From contig JACQTG010000092.1 of the NCBI GenBank assembly GCA_016210895.1, positions 1 to 15,045 on the forward strand: DNA of 15,045 nucleotides, given 5' to 3'. Below, piece after piece: positions 1-7,367 of this stretch. Origin of the DNA: Acidobacteriota bacterium. Its GTDB lineage: Bacteria; Acidobacteriota; Terriglobia; Acidoferrales; 2-02-FULL-67-57. Numbering within the stretch: position 1 is the stretch's first letter; each line of letters begins with the position of its first letter. The notes beneath the pieces are model-generated. The model was not told the origin of the DNA and made no database searches. It saw only the letters and a program-made list of their open reading frames with translations. Made by a program: the position numbers and the translations under genes.

Positions 1-2
1 TC

Positions 3-272
3 TCCGTCTTGCAGGCGATTGCCCTGGGCGAGGGGCTGACGCGCACGGCGGCCAAGAGCCACGCCCGCATCATCCGCACCGATCCGCAGACGGGCGCGCG
101 GCAGGAACTGGCGCTCGACCTGGGCCAGATTCTGGCCGGGCGGGCGGCTGATCCGCTCCTCCAGCCCAAAGACATTGTCTTCATTCCCAACAGTGCGGCG
201 CGCAGCGCGCTCTATCGCGGGGCGGAGGCGGCGCTGTCGATTGTCAGCGGCGTGATCATCTGGCGGCGCTGA
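3..272 (+). CDS. Polysaccharide export protein (Wza/SLBB type), C-terminal fragment
   Basis: The reading frame is open from the first bases of the window and ends at TGA 270-272, leaving the last 89 residues of a gene that starts upstream. The start of the fragment (SVLQAIALGEGLTRTA) is typical of an SLBB (soluble ligand-binding beta-grasp) domain. It is followed by the usual 'PLLQPKDIVFIPNS' segment, in which the export protein's last beta-grasp unit ends. The final ~25 residues (roughly 65-89) form a hydrophobic or amphipathic helix ending WRR, where the C-terminal outer-membrane helix of Wza-type proteins lies. Family knowledge: these proteins form the outer-membrane channel for capsule or exopolysaccharide and work with a Wzc-type kinase. 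The next gene is exactly such a kinase, 14 bases downstream. The N-terminal lipoprotein signal and poly-export domain cannot be seen. Confidence 0.85.
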   Translation, partial: SVLQAIALGEGLTRTAAKSHARIIRTDPQTGARQELALDLGQILAGRAADPLLQPKDIVFIPNSAARSALYRGAEAALSIVSGVIIWRR

Positions 273-277
273 AGGAG
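272..277 (+). promoter_or_regulatory. Ribosome binding site for the Wzc-like kinase
   Basis: AAGGAG overlaps the stop codon of the export-protein gene and sits 9 bases before the GTG at 287. It supports that GTG as the kinase start and suggests translational coupling between the two genes. Confidence 0.6.
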
Positions 278-286
278 TCGGCGGAC

Positions 287-2680
287 GTGGACGAGGAACA
301 GCCGATCGAGCGCTACCAGCCCCGCGGGGGGCGGGGGCTGGCGCGGCGGGCACCGGTACTGCCGGCCCCGTTTGAGACGGTGGAGATGGAGGAGGCGCCT
401 GACCTACTCACTTACTGGCGCATCCTCCGCAAGCGGCGCTGGACGATTCTGACCCTTTTCTGCCTGCTCTTCACCGTGGTGCTCATCGGCACGCTCAAGC
501 AGCGCCCGCTCTATCGCGCCCAGGCCTTGCTGGAGATTGCCAAGGAGAACCCGGAGCTGCTGAGCGTGCAGGAGCTGTTTGAGCTGGAGGGGGTGTCGGA
601 CACGTATTTAGAGACGCAGTACAAGGTGTTGCGGAGCGAGACGCTGGCGCGGCGGGTGATCAGCCAGTTGCGGTTGGCGCAGCTCAAAGAGTTCAACCCG
701 GAGGTAGGGAAGGCGAAGGCAAAGGAGGACCAGGCGGCCGCCACGCAGGTGTTTGCCGTGCCGGGGGCAGGGGTGGCGGATGAGTCGGCCTTGAGCCAGG
801 AGGTGCTGGAACGGTTTGGGGAGCGGTTGCACATCGAGCCGGTGAAGCGCAGCCGGCTGGTGGCGGTGAGCTTCGAGTCGCAGGAGCCGGCGCGGGCGGC
901 GCGGGTGGTCAACACCCTGGCGGCGACCTACATCGAGCGGAGTCTGGAGGCGCGCTGGGAGGCGACGCAGAAGGCCTCGGAGTGGTTGTCGCGGGAGTTG
1001 GTAGGGATGAAGGCGCGGCTGGAGCGTTCGGAGGAGGAGTTGCAGGGCTACGCGCGCGCCGAGGGGTTGTTGTTTCTGGCCAGCGCGGCAGGCCAGGCGG
1101 AGAACATCGTCAACCAGCGGCTGCGGCAGCTGCAGGAAGAGCTGACCCGAGCCCAGGCTGACCGCTACCAGAAGGAGGCGCGGGCGCGGTTGGTGGAGGC
1201 GGGCCCGAATCGGGCGGGGGAGTGGGGGGCGCTGCCGGGGGTGGCGGAGAACCCGCTGCTGGAGCAGTTGACCGTGCGCCGGGCGGAGTTGCAGCGCGAG
1301 CGGGCGCAGCTGGCCACTACCTTCACCGCCGACTACCCCCGGGTCAAACAGCTGCAGAACCAGATCGAAGAGTTGGACGCCATCCTCGCCCAGGAGCGGG
1401 CGCGGCTGGCGGCGCACCTGCGCCAGGAGTACGAAGCCGCGCGCCGGCGGGAGCGCCTGCTCGCGCAGGCCTTTGAGGAGCAGCAGCGCCAGGCCAACCA
1501 GATTGCCGAGCGCTCGGTGGCCTACAACATTCTCAAGCGCGAGGTGGACACCAACCAGCAACTCTACGAAGGCCTGCTGCAGCGGCTGAAAGAAGCCGGG
1601 GTGTCAGCCGGCTTGAAGGCGAGCAACATCCGCATCGTGGATGCGGCCTCCCCGCCGGAAAAGCCGGTGAAGCCACGGGTGGCGCTGAACCTGGCGTTGG
1701 CGGTGCTGCTGGGCCTGGGGCTGGGGGTGGGTGTGGCCTTCCTGCAAGAGTACCTGGACAACAGCTTGAAGAGTGCCGACGACGTGGAGCGCTACCTGCG
1801 CCTGCCGGCCCTGGCCCTCATCCCGGCGGTGGAGTCGCTCGACGGAGAGCGCCGCGGCGTCTCCGGGCTCTACGACCGCGGCAAGCGCCGCTGGCTCGAG
1901 GCACGCACCGAGGCGGACGACGAGACCCCGGCCCTCGCGCCGCCTGCGCCCGCCTGGTACCGCATTGACGGCAACGGCGCGGAACCTTCGGGGAGGGCGG
2001 CGCTCGCCGAAGCCTTCCGCAGCCTGCGCACCTCCGTCCTGCTCTCCACCGCCGAGCGCCCCCCGCGCTCCCTGCTCATCACCTCTTCCCAGCCCGCCGA
2101 GGGCAAAACCACTGTCTCCCTCAACCTGGCCATCTCGCTGGCGCAACTGGGCCAACGCGTCCTGTTGATTGACGCCGACATGCGCCGCCCCTGCCTGCAC
2201 AAAGCCCTCGCGCTCGCAGACTCCGGCGGCCTGGCCAGCTACCTCGCCGGCCAGCAGGACTGGCCCGCCCTGGTGCAGCCCACCGGAGTCGAGGGCCTGG
2301 CGGCGCTGGTCTGCGGGCCTATCCCGCCGAACCCCGCTGAACTGCTCTTCTCCCAGCGCATGCGCAGCCTGCTCGACGAGGCTCTGGCTGACTACCCCTT
2401 TGTGGCCCTCGATTCGCCCCCCCTGCTCCACGTTGCCGATGCCCGCATCCTGGCGGCACTGGTGGACGGGGTGCTGCTGGTGGTGCGCGGCGGCTCGACC
2501 CCGCGCGAACTGGTGCAGCGCGCCCAGGCCTCGGCCCGCGATGTCGGAGCCAACCTGCTGGGGGTGGTACTCAACAACCTGGATGTGCGCGCCGATGACG
2601 ACTACTACTACCGCTACACCCACTACGACTACTACGCCCCCCGCCACCCCACCGCAGAAACAGCCAGCCGCGGAGCCTAA
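287..2680 (+). CDS. Wzc-like chain-length determinant / BY-kinase (tyrosine autokinase)
   Basis: This 797-residue inner-membrane protein controls polysaccharide chain length and export by tyrosine autophosphorylation. Its layout is a basic cytoplasmic tail, a first membrane helix (~53-70), a long periplasmic Wzz/GNVR region with coiled-coil character (~75-460), the proline-rich stretch PPEKPVKPR, a second membrane helix (~465-485), and a cytoplasmic kinase domain. The kinase has Walker A SSQPAEGKTT (Lys607), Walker A' VLLIDADMRRP (Asp629, Asp631) and a Walker B-type segment ending in Asp709 (ALDSPPLL). The tail holds seven tyrosines within residues 773-783, the usual autophosphorylation cluster. 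Length and architecture match fused proteobacterial-type Wzc rather than the split CpsC/CpsD form. The GTG start is set by AAGGAG at 272-277. Third-base composition changes sharply near 1780, between the two modules (see findings). Confidence 0.95.
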   Translation: MDEEQPIERYQPRGGRGLARRAPVLPAPFETVEMEEAPDLLTYWRILRKRRWTILTLFCLLFTVVLIGTLKQRPLYRAQALLEIAKENPELLSVQELFELEGVSDTYLETQYKVLRSETLARRVISQLRLAQLKEFNPEVGKAKAKEDQAAATQVFAVPGAGVADESALSQEVLERFGERLHIEPVKRSRLVAVSFESQEPARAARVVNTLAATYIERSLEARWEATQKASEWLSRELVGMKARLERSEEELQGYARAEGLLFLASAAGQAENIVNQRLRQLQEELTRAQADRYQKEARARLVEAGPNRAGEWGALPGVAENPLLEQLTVRRAELQRERAQLATTFTADYPRVKQLQNQIEELDAILAQERARLAAHLRQEYEAARRRERLLAQAFEEQQRQANQIAERSVAYNILKREVDTNQQLYEGLLQRLKEAGVSAGLKASNIRIVDAASPPEKPVKPRVALNLALAVLLGLGLGVGVAFLQEYLDNSLKSADDVERYLRLPALALIPAVESLDGERRGVSGLYDRGKRRWLEARTEADDETPALAPPAPAWYRIDGNGAEPSGRAALAEAFRSLRTSVLLSTAERPPRSLLITSSQPAEGKTTVSLNLAISLAQLGQRVLLIDADMRRPCLHKALALADSGGLASYLAGQQDWPALVQPTGVEGLAALVCGPIPPNPAELLFSQRMRSLLDEALADYPFVALDSPPLLHVADARILAALVDGVLLVVRGGSTPRELVQRAQASARDVGANLLGVVLNNLDVRADDDYYYRYTHYDYYAPRHPTAETASRGA

Positions 2681-2687
2681 GCATCGT

Positions 2688-2729
2688 GGGAGAAGCGTAA
2701 TGGTTTGCGTGCGAGCCGCATCAGGGTAG
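2688..2729 (+). other. Ribosome site plus 9-codon mini-ORF ahead of the polymerase gene
   Basis: GGGAGA (2688-2693) lies 6 bases before ATG 2700. That ATG opens the 9-residue frame MVCVRAASG, which stops at TAG 2727-2729, six bases before the ATG used by the next gene. The 15 bases 2688-2702 match 14 of 15 bases at the start of the GT9 gene (11495-11509), so this looks like a working initiation site. It could be a leader peptide coupled to the polymerase gene, or the original start of that gene separated by a one-base frameshift. Nothing shows that the peptide itself has a function. Confidence 0.3.
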
Positions 2730-2734
2730 ATAGA

Positions 2735-4093
2735 ATGAGACGAATGGCCGAGTTCGCTCTTATCGGAGCTGTATGGCTAGCCGTGTTGGCCTTCGGCGGC
2801 ACCGAGCCGCTGGGCTTCGCGGTCGTGCAGGTCGTGCTCCTCGGCCTCGTTGGCCTAGTCGTGCTGGCCGCTGGCCGCACGAATTGGGAGACGACGGGAG
2901 TTCCGGTGGTGGTGCCGATGGTTCTGGTGGCACTGGTGCTAGCGCAACTGATTCCGCTATCGGGATCGTCCCACGGGCACGCCCATGCTGGGGGCGCGTT
3001 GCCGAGCAGCGTGTCTGCCGCTACCGTGAGCGTCGCGCCGCATCTGACGGTCAACGCCTTCCTGCTCCTCGTGACCTGCCTGGCGGCGTTCTACCTCACC
3101 TTGGTGGTCTGCCACCGTCGTGCCGCGATGAACCGTCTGGTGCTGGCCTTGGTGGCGTTGGGGACCTTTGAGGCGTTCTATCGCCTGGTTCAGTACTTGA
3201 CCGGATGGCAGCCGCTCCGCACTTACACCGGTGAGGTATTGAGCCCGGTTGCGACCTATATCAATACCAATCATCTGGCCGGATTGCTGGCCATGATCCT
3301 TCCCTTTGCTGTTGCCCTGACCTTGCGGGAGCTGGGCCTGTTTTCCGGCCTGCGGGCGAATCGCCCGGCCTGGGAGTTCCGGCAGGGATCGGAGGGCCGG
3401 ATCGAAAGGCTTGTGTTTTGGCTTGTGCTGACGGTGGTGCTGCTCGGGGGATTGCTGCTCACGCAGTCGCGGATGGGAATCCTTTCGGCTCTGGTGTCAA
3501 TCGTTGTCATGGCCACACTTGTAGCGAGCGGGAGAAAGACTCGGCGGGCCAAAGCTCTCCTGCTGGTCACGATTTTATGTGGCGGACTCCTGGTGGCACT
3601 GTGGCTGGGCGCGTGGGAGCCCGTGTGGGCGCGCTTTGAGGCGCTCCCGGAGGAATACCGCGTGACCGGAGAAGGGCGGTGGGCCATCTGGCAGGACACG
3701 GTCCAACTGATCGGCGGGCACCCGTGGCTCGGCACGGGCTTGGGCACGTTTGCCGAAGCCTATCCCCGCGTGCAGACCAGCTATGTGAATCGCTTGGTGC
3801 GCAATGCCCACAACGACTACCTGGAGGTCGTGTCCGACGTGGGGTTCCCTGGAGGCATTGTGCTCTTCGGGTCATTCTTCTATCTGCTGGGACGGGCCGC
3901 GCGCGGCGCGCGCGTGGCCACAGAGCGGTTCAACCGAACCGTGGCGCTGGGGTGTGCAGGAAGCCTGTCGGCTCTGCTCGCGCACAGTCTGACCGATTTC
4001 AATTTGCAGATTCCGGCGAATGCCTTGGTGTTTTCGCTTGTCCTCGGGCTGGCTTATGCGGTGACGCACAGGCCGCTGGAGGAGGAGGTGTAG
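2735..4093 (+). CDS. O-antigen ligase / Wzy_C-type polysaccharide polymerase
   Basis: This polytopic inner-membrane protein of 452 residues has about ten or more hydrophobic helices. It belongs to the O-antigen ligase/polymerase superfamily, which joins undecaprenyl-linked glycans to each other (Wzy) or to lipid A core (WaaL). Supporting motifs are an Arg after a helix (TQSRMGIL, Arg246), the large periplasmic loop with PWLGTGLGTF and RNAHNDYLEVVSDVGFPG (His359), and a late HSLTDFNLQIPANAL (His417, Asp421). The His-containing loop and the Arg are the conserved features expected in this family. ATG 2735 is chosen because AGGG (2723-2726) lies 8 bases upstream. An in-frame TTG at 2705 would add 10 residues and could use GGGAGA at 2688, and ATG 2744 is also possible. 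Next to a Wza/Wzc pair, a polymerase role is likelier than lipid A ligation, but the sequence does not separate them. Confidence 0.88.
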   Translation: MRRMAEFALIGAVWLAVLAFGGTEPLGFAVVQVVLLGLVGLVVLAAGRTNWETTGVPVVVPMVLVALVLAQLIPLSGSSHGHAHAGGALPSSVSAATVSVAPHLTVNAFLLLVTCLAAFYLTLVVCHRRAAMNRLVLALVALGTFEAFYRLVQYLTGWQPLRTYTGEVLSPVATYINTNHLAGLLAMILPFAVALTLRELGLFSGLRANRPAWEFRQGSEGRIERLVFWLVLTVVLLGGLLLTQSRMGILSALVSIVVMATLVASGRKTRRAKALLLVTILCGGLLVALWLGAWEPVWARFEALPEEYRVTGEGRWAIWQDTVQLIGGHPWLGTGLGTFAEAYPRVQTSYVNRLVRNAHNDYLEVVSDVGFPGGIVLFGSFFYLLGRAARGARVATERFNRTVALGCAGSLSALLAHSLTDFNLQIPANALVFSLVLGLAYAVTHRPLEEEV

Positions 4094-4123
4094 TGCCAGA
4101 GCCGCGGCCGCCAGCCAAACGCG

Positions 4124-5209
4124 ATGGCACACGAACTGGTTGAAGAGAAGGCAGAAGTTGAAGTAAACGGTCGCCGTCTGCGCGGTCTGGTACGGGCGCG
4201 GGCGCCGTTGCGCATCAGTTTTGCCGGCGGCGGCACCGACATGCCCTTCTACTACGGCGAGCACGGCGGGGCCGTTCTCTCCAGCACCATCAACCGCTAC
4301 AGCTGCGTTTCCGTTCGACCCTGCGTGGACCACGGTTCGGTCAGTTTGTCCTCGCTCGATTTCGACCTACTGGTGAAGTACCGGTTGGAAGAGAAGCCGG
4401 TGTACGACGGGGTGCTCGACCTGGCCAAGGCGACGATTCGGCGACTGATCCCGCCCGACGCCCATTGGGGCCTTGAGGTGTGGGTGCAGAGCGATGCGCC
4501 GGCGGGCAGCGGCCTGGGTGGCTCGTCTTCGCTGACCCTGGCCATGATTGGGTCGCTCACTGGTCTGCTCGGTACGACGCTGGACCGCTACGAGTTGGCC
4601 GAGTTGGCGCACGACATCGAGCGCATCGACCTGCAGATGAAAGGCGGCAAGCAGGACCAGTACGGAATTGCCTTTGGCGGATTCAATTTCATCGAGTTCA
4701 GTCGCGACGGAGTCGTCGTCCATCCCTTGCGGCTCGACCCCAGCGTGGTCAAGGACCTCGAGTGTCACTTGCTGCTCTGCTACACCGGCCGGACGCGCCT
4801 CTCCGCCGGGTTGATTGACCAGCAGGAACACTTCTATCGCGAGCAACGGCCCGCGACGCTCGCCGGCCTCAAGGCGCTCAGTGAGCTCTGCTACGAAATG
4901 AAGAACGTGTTGCTCCGGGGCCGGCTCTGCGACTTTGCCGAGCTGCTGAACGAAGAATGGCGGCAGAAAGTGCGCGCGAACCCGCAGGTGACGAATGAAG
5001 TAATTGATGCGCTCTACGAGGCGGCGCGGCGCAGCGGAGCGATTGGCGGCAAGTTGCTCGGAGCCGGTGCCGGCGGCTACTTGCTCCTCTTCTGCGAGAT
5101 GAACCGCAAGCGCAAGGTGTGCGAGGAACTCGAGAAGCTCGGCGGGCAGTTTATGAGTTTTTCCTTTGTCGACGAAGGGTTGGTCGTTTGGCGGAGCGCG
5201 TGTCCATAG
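4124..5209 (+). CDS. GHMP sugar kinase, D-glycero-D-manno-heptose-7-phosphate kinase-like
   Basis: This 361-residue cytoplasmic kinase of the GHMP superfamily carries the three family motifs. Motif 1 is RAPLRISFAGGGTD (~26-39), the ATP-binding motif 2 is SDAPAGSGLGGSSS (~123-136), and motif 3 is GGKLLGAGAGGYLLLF (~308-323). KQDQYG (176-181) contains Asp178, at the position expected for the catalytic aspartate. The exact form of motif 1 and the MKGGKQDQYG segment resemble HddA, which phosphorylates heptose-7-phosphate at C1 on the GDP-heptose route. Related fuco-, galacto- and other sugar kinases share these motifs, so the substrate is inferred. Residues 1-22 are an extra N-terminal stretch compared with typical members. 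ATG 4124 is the first usable start after the in-frame TAG of the previous gene, and its ribosome site is weak. It begins 30 bases after the polymerase gene and ends 2 bases before the next start. Confidence 0.88.
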   Translation: MAHELVEEKAEVEVNGRRLRGLVRARAPLRISFAGGGTDMPFYYGEHGGAVLSSTINRYSCVSVRPCVDHGSVSLSSLDFDLLVKYRLEEKPVYDGVLDLAKATIRRLIPPDAHWGLEVWVQSDAPAGSGLGGSSSLTLAMIGSLTGLLGTTLDRYELAELAHDIERIDLQMKGGKQDQYGIAFGGFNFIEFSRDGVVVHPLRLDPSVVKDLECHLLLCYTGRTRLSAGLIDQQEHFYREQRPATLAGLKALSELCYEMKNVLLRGRLCDFAELLNEEWRQKVRANPQVTNEVIDALYEAARRSGAIGGKLLGAGAGGYLLLFCEMNRKRKVCEELEKLGGQFMSFSFVDEGLVVWRSACP

Positions 5210-5211
5210 CG

Positions 5212-6207
5212 ATGATGCGATGGCAGAACCAAGTCGTCGCGGTCACGGGCGCGGCTGGTTTCCTCGGCAGCCATCTGGCCGAGGCCCTGGTCGAAGCCGG
5301 CGCTACCGTGCTGGCACTGGACAACTTTTCCGTCGGCACGGCGGCCAATCTAGAGGCGTTCCGCGGACGGCTTTGGCTCCTCGACGCGGACATCAGCCAG
5401 CAGAACGCCTGCGCCGCGCTCGCCGAAGCTGACCTCGTATTTCATCTCGCGGCCATGGCCAACCCGCGCGCCTGCGAGAAAGATTGGGCCAAAACGTACC
5501 GGGTGAACGTGGAAGGGACGCGCCACGTGCTGGCGGCGTGTCGCCGTGGGGCACGAGTCATCTTCCTCTCCGGGGCGATGGTCTATGGCGAGCCGACAAC
5601 CCTGCCCATTCCCGAGACGCACACGCTCGCGGCGCGCGATTCCTACGCCCTGAGCAAGATGATGGGTGAATGCTTAACCTGGGCCGTCGCACACGAGCGT
5701 CAGCTCCGGGCAACCGTGGTTCGGAACTTCAGCAGCTACGGACCGCGGCAGTCGGCCGACTACGTCATCGCCAGGATGATCCAACAGGGATTGGAGCAGG
5801 GCGCAATCGAGTTGTGGAGCACCAGCCCGACGCGCGACTTCACCTACATCAGCGACACGATTCGAGCCCTGCTGGCGATTGCCGAGCGCCCCGTGCTCGC
5901 CGGGGAAGTGGTCAACCTGGGCAGTGCCCGCGAAACCTTGATCGGGGAAGTGGCGCAGGTTGTGGCCCGGCTACTCGGTGGCCTCTCGGTGCGTGACTTG
6001 GGCCGGGAAGTTCTCGGCAGCCACCGGCAATGCGCCGACAACCGCAAGCTGCGGCAGGCGACGGGATGGCAGCCGCGTGTGTTGCTGGAGGAAGGCTTGG
6101 CGGAAACGTTGGCCTGGATGCGCGCGGAGTGGGAGGCGACAGCGGTTGCCGCGCCTGCGCCTACCCGAACGGAAAGTCAAACCTTACAGCAGGGAGGCAT
6201 GAAATGA
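5212..6207 (+). CDS. NAD-dependent sugar epimerase/dehydratase (extended SDR) 1
   Basis: This 331-residue extended short-chain dehydrogenase/reductase is likely to act on a nucleotide sugar. The Rossmann motif GAAGFLGS (~13-20) and Asp37-Asn38 at the end of the second strand indicate NAD(H) binding. VFHLAAMANP, NVEGT, the YxxxK pair (Tyr145, Lys149 in SYALSK), RNFSSYGPRQ and RDFTYISD follow in the usual order. The family is clear but the substrate is not. The position that normally carries catalytic Ser/Thr reads Gly121 (LSGAMVYG), and the Asp-Glu pair of 4,6-dehydratases is absent, so a classical dehydratase is unlikely. An epimerase or unusual reductase is more plausible. ATG 5212 follows the kinase stop by 2 bases, and GTG 5200 is an alternative that would overlap it. 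The C-terminal ~25 residues are a low-complexity Ala/Thr/Pro tail. Confidence 0.85.
   Translation: MMRWQNQVVAVTGAAGFLGSHLAEALVEAGATVLALDNFSVGTAANLEAFRGRLWLLDADISQQNACAALAEADLVFHLAAMANPRACEKDWAKTYRVNVEGTRHVLAACRRGARVIFLSGAMVYGEPTTLPIPETHTLAARDSYALSKMMGECLTWAVAHERQLRATVVRNFSSYGPRQSADYVIARMIQQGLEQGAIELWSTSPTRDFTYISDTIRALLAIAERPVLAGEVVNLGSARETLIGEVAQVVARLLGGLSVRDLGREVLGSHRQCADNRKLRQATGWQPRVLLEEGLAETLAWMRAEWEATAVAAPAPTRTESQTLQQGGMK
6191..6197 (+). promoter_or_regulatory. Ribosome binding site for the DegT aminotransferase
   Basis: AGGGAGG lies 6 bases before ATG 6204 and inside the end of the preceding SDR gene. It fixes the aminotransferase start at 6204 against longer in-frame options reaching back to about 6030. 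Confidence 0.65.
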
Positions 6208-7355
6208 GGCCGCTACCCGATGTGCCCTACTACGAGTACGAGCAGAAGCTAAAAAGCGAAAAGATCCCGTACTACGAGTCCTGGCTGGGGGAGGAGGAGT
6301 TGCGCCAGGTCACCGAGGTCATCCGCAAGAACTGGATTTCAGAAGGCGCCAAGACGCGCGAATTCGAAGACCGCCTGGCAGCGATGCACGAGCGCAAGTA
6401 TGCCCTCGCGGTGGTGAACTGTACGGCGGCGCTCATCATGGGAATGAAAGCGATGGGTATTGGCGAAGGGGACGAAGTCATCGCGCCCACCTTCACCTTT
6501 ATCGCCAGCGTGAACGCCATCCGGCTCGCCGGGGCCACGCCCGTGCTGGTGGATGTGGATCCTCAGACGTTCACACTTGATCCTGAGGCGGCCGAGCGCG
6601 CGATCACATCACGCACGAAGGCGATTATGCCCGTGCACCTCTACGGTCATCCGGCCGATATGGAGTGCATCCTGGCTTTGGCCGAGCGCTATCAGCTACG
6701 CGTGGTCGAAGACACGGCGCAAGGCTTGGGCGTCAAGTACCGCGGCAAGCCGGTGGGCTCGTTGGGTGATGTTGCCTGCCTGTCGTTCTTCGCCGACAAA
6801 GCCATCACCCTGGGCGAAGGCGGCCTGGTGATGACGAATGCGGATGAGGTCTTCCGCGAGCTCTTGATGCTCAAGAACGACGGGCGGCTCGAGCGGGGGA
6901 TCTACCTTCACCAGCGCGTGGGCTACAACTTCCGCATCACCGACCTCCAGGCCGCTGTCGGGCTGGCGCAGCTTGACAAGTTGCCACGCATCATCCAGGC
7001 CAAGCGGCGGAACGTCGAGCTCTACAAGAGGTACCTCGAGGGCGTGGAAGGGATCGAGTTCACCTATCAGAGCCCGGACTGTTTTGTTGTGCCGCACCGC
7101 GTGAACATTCTTGTCGACGACCCAGAGGCGCTCGAACGGTATCTGGCCGAGCACGGGATCGGCGCGCGGCGCTTCTACTATCCGGTACACAGGCAGCCCT
7201 GCTACAACCTGCCGGGGCCGTTTCCTGTAGCCGAGCGGCTCTATGCCCGCGGCTTCTCCTTTCCCTCGGCGCCGACGCTCGAGGAGAAGCAAATCGCCCT
7301 CATCTGCGACAAGGTCAAGGCCTATATGGCGTCATTCCGCAAGACCCTGGCCTAG
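6204..7355 (+). CDS. DegT/DnrJ/EryC1/StrS-family PLP sugar aminotransferase (perosamine-synthase-like)
   Basis: This 383-residue cytoplasmic enzyme transfers an amino group, usually from glutamate, to a keto group on a nucleotide sugar. Early family signs are WISEG (~44-48) and VNCTAAL, which helps bind the PLP phosphate. VVEDTAQGLG (~167-176) contains Asp170, the residue expected to pair with the pyridine nitrogen. SFFADKAITLGEGGL contains Lys199 as the predicted Schiff-base lysine. The SFF-x-x-K-x-(I/L)-T-x-GEGG pattern is typical of GDP-perosamine synthase and related 4-aminotransferases, which act on 4-keto-6-deoxy sugars. The exact substrate remains inferred. ATG 6204 overlaps the previous stop by 4 bases (ATGA). 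The gene is followed after 12 bases by an SDR, and a ketosugar-forming partner is expected either there or outside the window. Confidence 0.93.
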   Translation: MRPLPDVPYYEYEQKLKSEKIPYYESWLGEEELRQVTEVIRKNWISEGAKTREFEDRLAAMHERKYALAVVNCTAALIMGMKAMGIGEGDEVIAPTFTFIASVNAIRLAGATPVLVDVDPQTFTLDPEAAERAITSRTKAIMPVHLYGHPADMECILALAERYQLRVVEDTAQGLGVKYRGKPVGSLGDVACLSFFADKAITLGEGGLVMTNADEVFRELLMLKNDGRLERGIYLHQRVGYNFRITDLQAAVGLAQLDKLPRIIQAKRRNVELYKRYLEGVEGIEFTYQSPDCFVVPHRVNILVDDPEALERYLAEHGIGARRFYYPVHRQPCYNLPGPFPVAERLYARGFSFPSAPTLEEKQIALICDKVKAYMASFRKTLA

Positions 7356-7359
7356 GGAG
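7354..7359 (+). promoter_or_regulatory. Ribosome binding site for the GDP-fucose-synthase-like gene
   Basis: AGGGAG overlaps the aminotransferase stop and lies 8 bases before GTG 7368. It supports a non-ATG start there and close coupling of the two genes. Confidence 0.55.
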
Positions 7360-7367
7360 CCACAGCC

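Noticed and set aside
608..1561. Long open frame on the minus strand (317 codons) opposite the kinase gene
   Set aside because: It is a composition shadow of the GC-rich kinase gene: the translation is Leu/Arg/Pro/Gln-rich with no motif, while the plus-strand frame has clear Wzz/kinase architecture.
1604..2647. Long minus-strand open frame (347 codons) opposite the kinase domain
   Set aside because: It is antisense to Walker motifs and the tyrosine cluster; the translation is low-complexity Gly/Arg/Val/Gln with no recognisable domain.
2705..2736. Possible sigma-70 promoter (TTGCGT with TAGATA or TAGAAT)
   Set aside because: TTGCGT to TAGAAT has a 20-base gap, which is too long. TAGATA matches the -10 consensus poorly and lies nearly on the start codon.
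6030..6203. Upstream extension of the aminotransferase frame
   Set aside because: It is out-of-frame shadow of the first SDR gene. The real start is ATG 6204 with AGGGAGG six bases upstream.
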